Positions 50,970 through 59,527 of a stretch of DNA of 64,000 nt are shown here, piece by piece (positions within the stretch are counted from its first letter, which is position 1; each line of letters begins with the position of its first letter). Position numbers and translations under genes: made by a program. Origin of the DNA: Fibrella rubiginis. Lineage in GTDB: Bacteria; Bacteroidota; Bacteroidia; Cytophagales; Spirosomataceae. The notes under the pieces are model-generated. The model was not told where the DNA came from, did not search any database, and saw only the letters and a list, made by a program, of their open reading frames with translations. The stretch covers positions 248,001 through 312,000 of the forward strand of contig NZ_JAFMYV010000005.1 of assembly GCF_017353185.1 (NCBI RefSeq), written 5' to 3'.

Positions 50970-52436
50970 CTATTCTAATTGAAACGACACCGGCAGTCTA
51001 TATCTGGTCCTCACTGGCTCACCCCGCTGAACGCCAGGTTTCCAGTTAGGCATCCTTTTTGCCACTCGCAATGCCTCCTCATCAATAGAGGGATGTACGC
51101 CTTTAAGAATCTCGTAATCGCAGAGTGAACCATCGGTGCAGACGGTAAAGGACAGGAATACCTTACCAGAAACATTTTTTCTTTGTGCGTCGGCAGGGTA
51201 GCGTATGTTCCGGCCCAGAAAGGCATATAATCCCGAAACACCCCCGGCGAATTCAGGCATTGTCATGGCTTCATCATAGGCCAGGGTTTTACCATTCAGT
51301 AAAGCTTTGCCGCCCTTGCATCCGCCTTTTTCGTACTGCTCTTCGTAGCTATATGACCCGTCGGCATAGCGCCCTTTCCAGATGCCTTGTTTCAATCCAT
51401 CAGCATAAGCTCCTTCTTCAACGAACGTCGTTTTGTGGCTTGAATCACGCCGGGATGCAGCCTCATAGTGGAGTAGCCGGTAACCGTTTCCACGGGTCAC
51501 TTCTGCTTTACCCGTACTGTCCCAGGCACTGACCAACAGATTGTAAGACGTGTAGTCGGCGGGCTTGTCTTTTTTTTGGGTCATAATGCTTCGCAACTGT
51601 CCGTCAGGATACCAATCTACTATCGGTTCGTTATTGCCGAACGTCGTGATACGCCGTACCATGCCGTTACTGGCGTATAATATTTCGCGGCCATTTTGCC
51701 GGTCTGCGGGCATCACGCTGAGCACCTTGCCTGTGGCATCAAGTGTGTAGATCAGGCCAAGCCAGTCGCTCGTTGGCTGCTTGTGGCCAACCTGATAGGT
51801 GGGTTTATCAGCTGATTTGGTGGGTTTGATCTCATTACGCACCAACGGAAAGCGGCTGGCTTCTTTACCCTTCACCCCCCTGTCCATTTCGTAGAAAATG
51901 ACATCACCATTGGGCATTCCCGTCAGGGTATCAATAGGGGTTAACTGTACATAACGGGCTGTTGCCGGATCACTCACCGAAGCAAATTTGATGTCGTAAT
52001 AAGCCATCAACATGCCATCTTTAAAGGGCGTAGGTTCGTTGGCCCGAAAAGCAACGGGATACGTTACGCTTTGCCGAACGGGCTGTCCGCCTTTGATGGC
52101 AGGCTTCCAGGCATTAAACAGGCCCATAGCCCGCAGAGCCTCCCGGTCACAGTCGGGACGCAACCCGCGGACGATCTGCACCTCAGATACCCGACCGCTG
52201 GGTTCCACAATCGCTTTTACGTAGACCTTACCCATTATGTTGGCCACCTGCGCCATAAAAGGCTTTTGTACGTTCGCCTTCAAAAATGTCTCCAGCATGG
52301 GGTAGCCACCACGCGGTACGGCCACTGAATCAACGTTGACCGCCTCATAGACAGGTGCCTGTGCATGAGCATATTGGCCGAGAACAAGCAGAAGAAACAA
52401 GCTGCTCAGCCCAACAAAGCGCTGACTGGAAAACAT
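50970..52436 (-). CDS. Secreted protein with two TonB_C domains and MORN-like repeats
   Basis: 488 residues with a signal peptide (GLSSLFLLLVLGQYAHA). The first TonB C-terminal domain (VKAIVEPSGRVSEVQIVRGL, about residues 65-130) is followed by a middle part with MORN-type repeats (EGAYADGLKQGIWKGRYADG). The second TonB C-terminal domain (VFLSFTVCTDGSLCDYEILKG) is at the end. Unlike TonB it has no membrane anchor, so it is a free periplasmic protein. It has a good promoter at 52462-52497. Confidence 0.85.
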   Translation of the reverse strand: MFSSQRFVGLSSLFLLLVLGQYAHAQAPVYEAVNVDSVAVPRGGYPMLETFLKANVQKPFMAQVANIMGKVYVKAIVEPSGRVSEVQIVRGLRPDCDREALRAMGLFNAWKPAIKGGQPVRQSVTYPVAFRANEPTPFKDGMLMAYYDIKFASVSDPATARYVQLTPIDTLTGMPNGDVIFYEMDRGVKGKEASRFPLVRNEIKPTKSADKPTYQVGHKQPTSDWLGLIYTLDATGKVLSVMPADRQNGREILYASNGMVRRITTFGNNEPIVDWYPDGQLRSIMTQKKDKPADYTSYNLLVSAWDSTGKAEVTRGNGYRLLHYEAASRRDSSHKTTFVEEGAYADGLKQGIWKGRYADGSYSYEEQYEKGGCKGGKALLNGKTLAYDEAMTMPEFAGGVSGLYAFLGRNIRYPADAQRKNVSGKVFLSFTVCTDGSLCDYEILKGVHPSIDEEALRVAKRMPNWKPGVQRGEPVRTRYRLPVSFQLE

Positions 52437-52461
52437 GGTGAGGTAGTAAGTTGTGTACTAT

Positions 52462-52497
52462 CAAATATAATCTAAAACATAAAACGCATAACAAAAA
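52462..52497 (-). promoter_or_regulatory. Bacteroidetes-type promoter of the double TonB_C gene
   Basis: On the minus strand TTTTTG (52492-52497) and TATATTTG (52462-52469, fits TAnnTTTG) are 22 bases apart, with the start codon 26 bases downstream. The -33 element coincides with the T-run of the gltA terminator. Confidence 0.65.
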
Positions 52498-52525
52498 TGG
52501 GCTGACACCTTAGCGCCAGCCCATT
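52491..52525 (-). terminator. Intrinsic terminator of gltA
   Basis: On the minus strand ATGGGCTG pairs with CAGCCCAT across 12 bases and is followed directly by TTTTTG. It lies about 40 bases after the gltA stop at 52564. Confidence 0.75.
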
Positions 52526-52527
52526 CT

Positions 52528-52566
52528 CAATTTCTTACTTCTTGTCTCTCACTTCGTGCCTCTCTA
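52528..52566. repeat. Single heptad arm (AAGTAAG/AGACAAG) after gltA
   Basis: Read on the minus strand, successive AnnYRAG-type heptads run from the end of gltA to its terminator. No inverse array is present, so this is a lone arm of the same family as 1109-1262 and 21762-21872. Confidence 0.8.
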
Positions 52567-53844
52567 CCGCTCCCCCATCGCTTTAAAATCGCGGAGGGTG
52601 GAGCCGGTATAGATCTGTCGGGGGCGACCAATGGGTTCTTTCTGCTCGCGCATTTCTTTCCACTGTGCAATCCAGCCCGGCAACCGGCCAATGGCAAACA
52701 TCACCGTAAACATATTGGTCGGAATGCCCAAGGCGCGGTAGATAATGCCCGAATAAAAATCGACGTTGGGGTACAGCTTGCGCTGCACAAAATAAGGGTC
52801 GTTCAGGGCGGCTTCTTCCAGGCCTTTGGCAATTTCCAGCACCGGGTCGTTCACGCCGAGTTTGCTCAGCACGTCGTCGGCGGCTTTTTTGATGATCCGG
52901 GCGCGGGGGTCGAAATTCTTGTACACACGGTGGCCGAAACCAAACAGGCGGAAACCCGTGGTCTTGGCGTTTTTGGCCATGTCGATGTATTTCGCCACGT
53001 CGCCGCCCCCTTCCTTGATTTCTTCCAGCATCTCGATCACCTCCTGATTGGCACCACCATGCAGTGGTCCCCACAGGGCATTGACTCCGGCGGCAATGGA
53101 TGAATAAATATTGGCCTGCGACGAACCCACCAGCCGGACTGTGCTAGTTGAGCAGTTTTGTTCGTGGTCGGCGTGGAGGATTAGCAGCACGTTCAGCGCC
53201 TGCGCCACTACGGGGTCTACTTTATAATCTTCTACCGGCAACGCGAACATCATGTTCAGGAAATTCGCGATGTAGTCGAGTTCATTCTTCGGGTAGTTGA
53301 TCGGGTGGCCCTGCGACCGTTTATACGACCAGGTGGCTATGGTGGGCAGTTTGGCCATCAACCGGGTAATGTGCAGGTCGGTGTTTTGGTTGCCTTCGTA
53401 CGAGTCAGGATAAAACGCGCTCATGGCGTTCACCAATGAACCCAGCACACACATCGGGTGGGCGTTGACGGGGAAGCCATCAAAGATCTTCCGCATGTCT
53501 TCGTTCACCAGCGTATGCCGACGGATACCCGTGGCAAAGGCGTCGTATTGAATCTGTGTGGGCAGTTCGCCATAGATAAGCAGGTAGGCTACTTCCAGAA
53601 AAGAGGCCTTTTCGGCCAGTTCTTCAATAGAATACCCCCTGTAACGTAGAATGCCTTCTTCACCGTCGAGAAACGTAATGGCACTTTGGGTGGCACCGGT
53701 ATTCTTGTACCCCCGGTCGAGGGTAACGTAACCCGATTGGTCACGGAGATTAGAAATGTCTACGGCTTTTTCGTGTTCAGAGCCTTCCAGGGTAGGAAAA
53801 CTGTACGATTTGCCGTCAACGATTAGTTCAGCATTGCTTGCCAT
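52564..53844 (-). CDS. gltA: Citrate synthase
   Basis: 426 residues. It condenses oxaloacetate with acetyl-CoA. Motifs: LRYRGYSIEELAEKASF, AHPMCVLGSLVNAMSAFYPD, ILHADHEQNCSTSTVRLVGS (active-site His), GVNALWGPLHGGANQEVIEML (His), FRLFGFGHRVYKNFDPRA and NVDFYSGIIYRALGIP (Asp region). Length is that of the hexameric type II (NADH-sensitive) enzymes. Start ATG at 53842-53844. Confidence 0.97.
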   Translation of the reverse strand: MASNAELIVDGKSYSFPTLEGSEHEKAVDISNLRDQSGYVTLDRGYKNTGATQSAITFLDGEEGILRYRGYSIEELAEKASFLEVAYLLIYGELPTQIQYDAFATGIRRHTLVNEDMRKIFDGFPVNAHPMCVLGSLVNAMSAFYPDSYEGNQNTDLHITRLMAKLPTIATWSYKRSQGHPINYPKNELDYIANFLNMMFALPVEDYKVDPVVAQALNVLLILHADHEQNCSTSTVRLVGSSQANIYSSIAAGVNALWGPLHGGANQEVIEMLEEIKEGGGDVAKYIDMAKNAKTTGFRLFGFGHRVYKNFDPRARIIKKAADDVLSKLGVNDPVLEIAKGLEEAALNDPYFVQRKLYPNVDFYSGIIYRALGIPTNMFTVMFAIGRLPGWIAQWKEMREQKEPIGRPRQIYTGSTLRDFKAMGER

Positions 53845-54009
53845 ACGTGCGTGCGGGGAAGAATTTCAGCGTTAACAGGTTGTGCGCCCGTGTTTCAGAG
53901 CAGCGGGCGAAATTAGTACCAAAACGATTCGAAAGCCCCGCGCTTTCGCCGAAAAGTTCAAGTGCAGGGCGGTTCGTTCATACAACACCGAAAGGTGGGA
54001 GCCAGTTTT

Positions 54010-54113
54010 AAAGAGTGAAAGATAGAAAGATAGAAAGAGTGCTTTTATCGGCGTATGGCCAGTTAGTGTCAACTATACGCCGATAAAAGCACTCTTTCTA
54101 TCTTTCTATCTTT
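54010..54113. repeat. Octad-array hairpin (AAAGATAG units) ahead of TrpF-like gene
   Basis: Left arm (54010-54055) and right arm (54076-54113) pair across GCTTTTATCGGCGTA and eight-base units AAAGATAG and AAAGAGTG. The left has one more outer unit. The right arm ends four bases before the start at 54118, so it lies in the leader of that gene. Confidence 0.9.
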
Positions 54114-54117
54114 GCCC

Positions 54118-54774
54118 ATGGTTCGCGTAAAAATCTGTTGCATCTCCAGCCCCGACGAAGCCCACATGGCTATTCGCTATGGTGCGTCGGCACTGGGGTT
54201 GGTTGGCCCCATGCCAAGCGGCCCCGGCGTTATTACCGACGAAGAAATTGCGGCCATTGCCAAAACGGTACCGCCCCCCGTCGCCACGTTTCTGCTCACC
54301 AGCGAAACCGACGCCGACGCCATCATTGCCCATCAACGGCGGGTAAACACCAACACGGTTCAGATCGTAGATGCTTTACAATCAGGCGAATATGCGCAGA
54401 TCAGGGCTGCGTTGCCTGGTATTCGGCTGGTGCAGGTGATCCATGTTATTGACGAAAAATCGGTGGCCGAAGCCTTGCAAATCGCCCCGAACGTCGATGC
54501 GCTGTTGCTTGATAGCGGCAATCCGAATTTGGCGGTGAAAGAGTTGGGCGGCACGGGACGTGTACACAATTGGGTACTCAGCCGCCAGATCCGCGAGCAG
54601 TCGCCCGTGCCAGTTTTCCTGGCCGGCGGCCTCCGCCCCGACAACGTCCGGCAGGCCATCGACGCCGTTCAACCCTTTGGCCTCGATCTGTGCAGCGGCG
54701 TCCGCACCAACGGGAAACTAGATGAGGAGAAGCTGAAGGCGTTTATGAAGGAGGCTTTAATGTACAATGAATAA
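54118..54774 (+). CDS. Phosphoribosylanthranilate isomerase-like TIM barrel (TrpF family)
   Basis: 218 residues. The TrpF frame is visible: VRVKICCISSPDEAHMAI (VKIC with the catalytic Cys), LVQVIHVIDEKSVAEA, ALLLDSGNPNLAVKELGGTGRVHNW (Asp and phosphate-binding GGTG) and FLAGGLRPDNVRQAI. A phosphate loop DLCSGVRTNG replaces the usual SSGVE. It is not in a trp operon, and the VKICCIS and CSGVR changes suggest a substrate other than PRA. The last codons (EALMYNE) lie in a hairpin shared with kdsA. Confidence 0.75.
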   Translation: MVRVKICCISSPDEAHMAIRYGASALGLVGPMPSGPGVITDEEIAAIAKTVPPPVATFLLTSETDADAIIAHQRRVNTNTVQIVDALQSGEYAQIRAALPGIRLVQVIHVIDEKSVAEALQIAPNVDALLLDSGNPNLAVKELGGTGRVHNWVLSRQIREQSPVPVFLAGGLRPDNVRQAIDAVQPFGLDLCSGVRTNGKLDEEKLKAFMKEALMYNE

Positions 54775-54868
54775 TGTACAATGTACAATGGCTGACGCAC
54801 CCCTATTACTGACGCGAAGCCATTGTACATTATCCATTGTACATTATTCATTGTACATTAAAGCCTCC
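54750..54868. repeat. Heptad hairpin (AATGTAC units) extending into TrpF-like and kdsA genes
   Basis: Arms start in the coding ends of both convergent genes (GGAGGCTTTAATGTAC and its inverse), so both proteins end EALMYNE. The right arm carries one extra seven-base unit (AATGGAT). The centre holds GGCTGACGC on the left and a GCGAAGCC unit on the right. Confidence 0.95.
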
Positions 54869-55662
54869 CTCACCCTTACCAGCCGTTCCAAAAGGGCCTC
54901 CAGTTGGTCCAGGGGCAACATGTTGGCTCCGTCTGACTTGGCTTCGGCGGGGTTGGGGTGTGTTTCGATAAAGAGGCCGTCGGCACCGACGGCAATGGCG
55001 GCTTTGGCGATGGTGGCGATCAGGGCTGGTTTGCCGCCCGTTACGCCCGACGACTGGTTGGGCTGTTGCAGCGAGTGCGTACAGTCCATCACCACGGGCA
55101 CGCCAAACGACTGCATCGCAGGAATGTTCCGGTAGTCGACCACCAGATCGCCATAGCCAAAGCTATTGCCCCGGTCGGTGAGGAAAACGACGGCGTCGGG
55201 GTTGGTAGCCTTTACTTTTTCGGCGGCAAACCGCATGCTCTCGCCCGACAAAAACTGCCCTTTTTTCACGTTAACGGCCTTCCCTGTCCTGGCGGCGGCT
55301 TCCAGCAACTCGGTCTGGCGGCACAAAAACGCCGGAATCTGGAGCACGTCCACGTGCGGGGCCGCTATAGCTGCCTCGTGTGATTCGTGGATGTCAGTTA
55401 CAGTCGGAATATTAAAGGTGCGGCCTACTTCCTCCAGAATAGACAGGGCCAGTTCGTCGCCGATACCGGTGAATGAGTTAAGCTTGGTGCGGTTGGCTTT
55501 GCGGTATGAGCCCTTGAAAATGTAGGGAATCTGGAGGCGGTCGGTAATCGCGACGATGCGCTCGGCAATGCGTAGCGCCATGTCTCGACCTTCAATGGCG
55601 CAGGGGCCGGCCATCAGAAAAAAGAGGCCACTATCGGTATGTTTCAGTTTGGGAAGTTGCAT
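54844..55662 (-). CDS. kdsA: 3-deoxy-8-phosphooctulonate synthase (KDO-8-P synthase)
   Basis: 272 residues making KDO-8-phosphate from arabinose-5-P and PEP for lipopolysaccharide. Motifs: FLMAGPCAIEGRDMALRIAE, IFKGSYRKANRTKLNSFTG, TDIHESHEAA, VLQIPAFLCRQTELLEAAARTGKAVNVKKGQFLSG and GDLVVDYRNIPAMQSFGVPVVMDCTHSLQQP. The start is ATG at 55660-55662. The conserved KANRT loop identifies KdsA rather than DAHP synthase. It is convergent with the TrpF-like gene. Confidence 0.97.
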   Translation of the reverse strand: MQLPKLKHTDSGLFFLMAGPCAIEGRDMALRIAERIVAITDRLQIPYIFKGSYRKANRTKLNSFTGIGDELALSILEEVGRTFNIPTVTDIHESHEAAIAAPHVDVLQIPAFLCRQTELLEAAARTGKAVNVKKGQFLSGESMRFAAEKVKATNPDAVVFLTDRGNSFGYGDLVVDYRNIPAMQSFGVPVVMDCTHSLQQPNQSSGVTGGKPALIATIAKAAIAVGADGLFIETHPNPAEAKSDGANMLPLDQLEALLERLVRVREALMYNE

Positions 55663-55865
55663 GTAAATAATGGTCAGCAATATGAGCAGGCGAAGGTAAT
55701 GGGTTGGCCGTTGCCGGAAGAGTAACCATATTACACTACTTTACAAATAGAGTAATTGGATGATTGGTCCAGGCTACCTCTTTTATGTGTTTGTAACCTA
55801 TTCATAAACAGTATGTTATCGTGACTATTTCGGGTTCGGTGAACGCTGTCGGACTGAAAAAATTG

Positions 55866-55897
55866 TTTGGCAATCAGCGGGTAAAGTGTTTTCTTTG
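55866..55897 (+). promoter_or_regulatory. Promoter of acpP
   Basis: TTTG (55866-55869) and TTTCTTTG (55890-55897, one mismatch to TAnnTTTG) are 20 bases apart, 31 bases ahead of the acpP start. Confidence 0.55.
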
Positions 55898-55928
55898 CAT
55901 CGTTTTTTAACAAAAAAGGACTACCAAA

Positions 55929-56168
55929 ATGTCTCAGACTGACGAAAAAGTAAAGCAAATCATCGTTGACAAATTAGGCGTTGATCCGTCGGAAGTTACG
56001 CCGGAAGCAAGCTTTACCAATGACCTGGGTGCCGACTCGCTTGATACTGTTGAGTTGATCATGGAATTTGAAAAAGAATTCAACATCCAGATCCCCGACG
56101 ACGAAGCCGAGCAAATCACGACCGTAGGTCAGGCTATCAAATACCTTGAAGCAAACGCTGGCAAGTAA
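55929..56168 (+). CDS. acpP: Acyl carrier protein
   Basis: This 79-residue acidic helical protein has the phosphopantetheine attachment site [17 protein letters not shown] (Ser of DSL). It carries growing acyl chains for fatty acid and lipid A synthesis. Its promoter is just upstream, and a stem-loop follows the stop. In most Bacteroidetes the next gene is fabF and then rnc. Here rnc follows directly. Confidence 0.98.
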   Translation: MSQTDEKVKQIIVDKLGVDPSEVTPEASFTNDLGADSLDTVELIMEFEKEFNIQIPDDEAEQITTVGQAIKYLEANAGK

Positions 56169-56175
56169 TGCCGTT

Positions 56176-56223
56176 TACCCGGTATTGGTGCTAACAGCCT
56201 GCTGCTCACACGAATACCGGGTA
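56176..56223 (+). terminator. Stem-loop after acpP
   Basis: TACCCGGTATT (56176-56186) pairs with 56213-56223 across 26 bases, in which CAGCCTGCTG can fold further. There is no T-run, so it may be a partial terminator or a processing site ahead of rnc. Confidence 0.5.
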
Positions 56224-56272
56224 ATTCGCCCTTCCTCTTTTCGCCGAAAACTTCTCTGTTCCCCACGTCAAC

Positions 56273-57046
56273 TTGTTCGTGCCCCTCGCGTTACCCCGCT
56301 TTATCACGCAGCCTTTAGCTGACTGGTTTGGTCCTTCTAAAGAGAAAGACCGCCGGAAGCAACTGCGTCAGGCCATAACGCATATCATTGGCGAGAAACC
56401 AGGTAACCTGGGGCTGTACCAATTGTCGTTACGCCACACCTCGGCCTCAAAAGAAACCATCGTCAAAGGGTTTCGGGAGTCGAACGAACGGCTGGAATAC
56501 CTGGGCGATGCCGTGCTGGGCATGGTCATTGCCGAATACCTCTTCAAAAAATACCCCTACAAAGACGAGGGTTTCCTGACCGAAATTCGGTCGCGCCTTG
56601 TGAACCGGGAGGCGCTCAACATTATTTCGCGGAAAATTGGCTTAGACAACCTGCTCGAATACGACGGGCAGCGTGGCCGCATGATGCCCGCCCGCACGTC
56701 GATGTACGGCGACGCCCTCGAAGCACTCGTCGGAGCAGTTTATCTGGACAAAGGGTTCAATTTTACGCGCCGTTTTATTCTACATAACCTCTTGACACAC
56801 TACGATTTAGAGGCCATTGTGAATAACAATGTCAACTTCAAAAGTAAGCTCATCGAGTGGGCGCAACGCGAGGGCAAAGAACTCCGGTTCGATATTGTGC
56901 TGGAGCGAGGTACGAGCCAATTCCGTGAGTTTGTAGCGCAGGTGCTGGTCAACGAGCAGCCACTAGCCACCGGTACGGGCTACAGCAAGAAAAAAGCAGA
57001 GCAGTCGGCCGCCGAAAAAGCGTTTGAAACGCTGGGGCTGGATTAA
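56273..57046 (+). CDS. rnc: Ribonuclease III (TTG or GTG start)
   Basis: 257 residues cutting double-stranded RNA. The catalytic box ERLEYLGDAVLGMVIAEYLF, DALEALVGAVYLDKGF (second acidic site) and a C-terminal dsRNA-binding domain (FKSKLIEWAQREGKELRFDI, then TGYSKKKAEQSAAEKAFETL) are present. No ATG lies near the expected start. TTG at 56273 gives MFVPLALPRF, and a GTG at 56279 is an alternative. It is directly downstream of acpP, with fabF absent. Confidence 0.95.
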   Translation: MFVPLALPRFITQPLADWFGPSKEKDRRKQLRQAITHIIGEKPGNLGLYQLSLRHTSASKETIVKGFRESNERLEYLGDAVLGMVIAEYLFKKYPYKDEGFLTEIRSRLVNREALNIISRKIGLDNLLEYDGQRGRMMPARTSMYGDALEALVGAVYLDKGFNFTRRFILHNLLTHYDLEAIVNNNVNFKSKLIEWAQREGKELRFDIVLERGTSQFREFVAQVLVNEQPLATGTGYSKKKAEQSAAEKAFETLGLD

Positions 57047-57127
57047 TCATTACAAGTCGTTAAGAAGGAGCCTTGTGCCGAAGTAGGAGTCTCAACGCTA
57101 TCTTTATCTCCGAACACGTTTGAAAAC

Positions 57128-57688
57128 ATGGAAACGGCAGTCGAGCAGCGAGTGTATACGGTTGAAGAATACCTGACTTTTGAGGAGACAGCCGAACTCC
57201 GCCATGAATTTGTTGATGGGCATTTAGTTGATATGGCAGGAGAATCAATTGTTGCGAATATGATCGCCTTAAATCTGGCGGTGTTTTTTAAGGCCACGTT
57301 GCGTGGTCAACCCTATATTACCCTCACTCATGAGGTCAAATTGAAGGTCAACGAAAAACGCCGGTACCGCTATCCAGATTTAATGGTTGTGCCAGCTACG
57401 GCCCGCCGCGAAACGCACATGGTAACCGAAGCCGTGCTGGTGGCCGAAATTACGTCTGAGAGTACAATTGAGACTGATACGCACAGCAAGTTGCTGGAAT
57501 ACTCGTCGCTGCCGTCGGTACAATGCTACCTCATCATTGCACAGACCGAGCCGCTTGTTGAAGCCTATATCCGTCGGGGTGATGCGTGGGAATACAAACC
57601 CTTTCGCGCTGTGACCGACTCAGTTACCATTCCGGCACTGAACCTGACCCTCGCGCTGACGGACCTATACGAAGGTATTTTTCAGTAA
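57128..57688 (+). CDS. Uma2-family protein (DUF820, PD-(D/E)XK-like)
   Basis: 186 residues with the Uma2 pattern VYTVEEYLTFEETAELRHEFVDGHLVDMAGES, the D...E-x-K-type core RYPDLMVVPAT followed by LVAEITSEST, and the late LEYSSLPSVQCYLIIAQ. The PD and E-x-T residues suggest a nuclease-like fold. Biological function of these proteins, often present in many copies, is unknown. It stands alone after rnc. Confidence 0.9.
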   Translation: METAVEQRVYTVEEYLTFEETAELRHEFVDGHLVDMAGESIVANMIALNLAVFFKATLRGQPYITLTHEVKLKVNEKRRYRYPDLMVVPATARRETHMVTEAVLVAEITSESTIETDTHSKLLEYSSLPSVQCYLIIAQTEPLVEAYIRRGDAWEYKPFRAVTDSVTIPALNLTLALTDLYEGIFQ

Positions 57689-57699
57689 ACGTCACATAC

Positions 57700-58065
57700 C
57701 TACCTGTGCAGAGCCAATGTGGAAACTGCCTGCGCAGACAAGGCCTGAGTTAGCCGCTTATTTAGCCATAGTACTACCGATACTTTTCTGATATTCAGCC
57801 GCTTCTGTAGCAACGTATCTATCTTGATTTCCCGGTTCTGATCGGTATAGTACCGAACGATGATTGGCCCTTTTTGCCGGATATAGTCTTCCACAACCCA
57901 GAAACCACCAGTGGGCATTGGCGGTGGCTGGCGAAGTCGGTTTATCAGCTTAGCAGCGTAGACGTCGGACCAGGTACCGGTGGTAGGTGGATCGGGGTCG
58001 ATGATTTGTGCTTCCATGGCCCCGCTGAGCCAAAAGCTGATGCAGATAGTCAAGAACGTTTTCAT
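57700..58065 (-). CDS. Small secreted hypothetical protein
   Basis: 121 residues with a signal peptide (FLTICISFWLSGAMEAQ). The rest is a Pro-rich stretch (RLRQPPPMPTGGFWVVEDY) and a beta/helix end. No family recognised. It is convergent with the Uma2 gene (12 bases apart) and downstream of recA, whose terminator precedes it. Confidence 0.5.
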   Translation of the reverse strand: MKTFLTICISFWLSGAMEAQIIDPDPPTTGTWSDVYAAKLINRLRQPPPMPTGGFWVVEDYIRQKGPIIVRYYTDQNREIKIDTLLQKRLNIRKVSVVLWLNKRLTQALSAQAVSTLALHR

Positions 58066-58213
58066 GGTGGGTAGTGTGAATGGTGAGACTCATGGTGTGT
58101 ATAGAGCGGAAAGCCGCTTTGACTAGTACAAACCTCGGCAGGCTGACCATTACAGCGCGTCCCATAAACGAGTGACGTAGAAACTACGCAGTAGGGGAGA
58201 TATACGCGACAAC

Positions 58214-58251
58214 AAAAAAGCCGTTTCCTGCATGGAAACGGCCCTTTTTTT
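58214..58251 (-). terminator. Intrinsic terminator of recA
   Basis: On the minus strand GGCCGTTTCC pairs with GGAAACGGC across a short loop, followed by T6. A run of A flanks the other side, so it may act in both directions. It lies about 40 bases after the recA stop at 58293. Confidence 0.85.
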
Positions 58252-58292
58252 AGTAAACCACAAGGCTTTGAGAACCTATAATGGTTGTTAGA

Positions 58293-59387
58293 CTATACGT
58301 CTGCTTCGTCTTCGGCCTCGTCGTCGTCTTCGGCACCGGCAGGGTCGAGAAGGGCGTTTTGGTCGTCGGCGATCTTGGTGCGGATCTTGTTCTCCAGTTC
58401 GGCCATCAGTTCGGGGTTGTCCAGAATGAGGTCTTTCACGGCATCGCGACCCTGGGCCAGACGGCTGGTGCCATACGAGAACCATGAACCCGACTTCTTG
58501 ATGATCTCCATCTCAACAGCGAGGTCAAGAATTTCACCTACTTTCGAGATACCCTGGCCGTACATGATGTCGAACTCGACCACTTTGAAGGGGGCAGCCA
58601 TTTTGTTCTTTACCACTTTCACCTTGGCGCGGTTACCAATGATGTTGTCGGCACCTTCTTTGATCTGCCCAATACGGCGGATGTCGAGGCGAACCGAGGC
58701 GTAGAATTTCAGGGCGTTACCACCGGTGGTTGTTTCGGGATTACCAAACATCACGCCGATTTTTTCACGCAACTGGTTGATGAAAATGCAGCAGCAGTTG
58801 GTCTTGTTGATCGTGCCGGTCAGCTTCCGCAGGGCCTGCGACATCAAACGGGCCTGCAGACCCATTTTGCTCTCACCCATTTCGCCTTCGATCTCGGCCT
58901 TGGGCACAAGGGCGGCAACGGAGTCGATGACAATAATATCGATGGCACCTGAGCTGATGAGGTGCTCGGTGATTTCGAGGGCCTGCTCACCATTGTCTGG
59001 TTGGGCAATAAGCAGGTTGTTTATGTCGATGCCCAGTTTTTCGGCGTAGGTACGGTCGAAAGCGTGTTCGGCGTCGATAAAGGCAGCAAGGCCACCCGTT
59101 TTTTGTGCTTCGGCGATGCAGTGCATCGTGAGCGTGGTTTTACCTGACGATTCTGGTCCGTAGATTTCAACGACACGACCGCGGGGAAGGCCACCAATAC
59201 CGAGGGCCAAATCAAGGCCGAGTGAGCCGGTCGAGATTACAGGAACGTCCATGACTTTGGTCTCGCTGAGCCGCATCACGGTGCCTTTACCAAAGGCTTT
59301 GTCTAGTTTTTCAATGGTGGTCTGAAGGGCTTTCAGCTTATTGTCATTAGCAGATGCTGTGGCCGTAGCCGAGTCCGATTTTGCCAT
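58293..59387 (-). CDS. recA: Recombinase A
   Basis: 364 residues from [15 protein letters not shown] (ATG at 59385-59387). Walker [27 protein letters not shown], the L1/L2 loop regions ([22 protein letters not shown]), and [19 protein letters not shown] are all present. The C-terminus is acidic ([19 protein letters not shown]). It catalyses strand exchange and LexA-type cleavage. The longer frame upstream is not needed. No lexA or recX gene is adjacent. Confidence 0.98.
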   Translation of the reverse strand: MAKSDSATATASANDNKLKALQTTIEKLDKAFGKGTVMRLSETKVMDVPVISTGSLGLDLALGIGGLPRGRVVEIYGPESSGKTTLTMHCIAEAQKTGGLAAFIDAEHAFDRTYAEKLGIDINNLLIAQPDNGEQALEITEHLISSGAIDIIVIDSVAALVPKAEIEGEMGESKMGLQARLMSQALRKLTGTINKTNCCCIFINQLREKIGVMFGNPETTTGGNALKFYASVRLDIRRIGQIKEGADNIIGNRAKVKVVKNKMAAPFKVVEFDIMYGQGISKVGEILDLAVEMEIIKKSGSWFSYGTSRLAQGRDAVKDLILDNPELMAELENKIRTKIADDQNALLDPAGAEDDDEAEDEADV

Positions 59388-59527
59388 GTTTACGGGGTTG
59401 TTTAACTGGATAAAAGTACTACTTTTTTGGCGCTTTTCCAAGCATTGATTTGTCTAAAAATAGCCCGCTGGTACCGCTGTACGCCGACAGGTTTGGTGGC
59501 CTTAGGAAGAACAAAAACGGGCCTGTT

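Noticed and set aside
58214..58251. Heptad hairpin at the recA end
   Set aside because: It is a short ordinary stem with A and T runs and no heptad units, so it is called a terminator.
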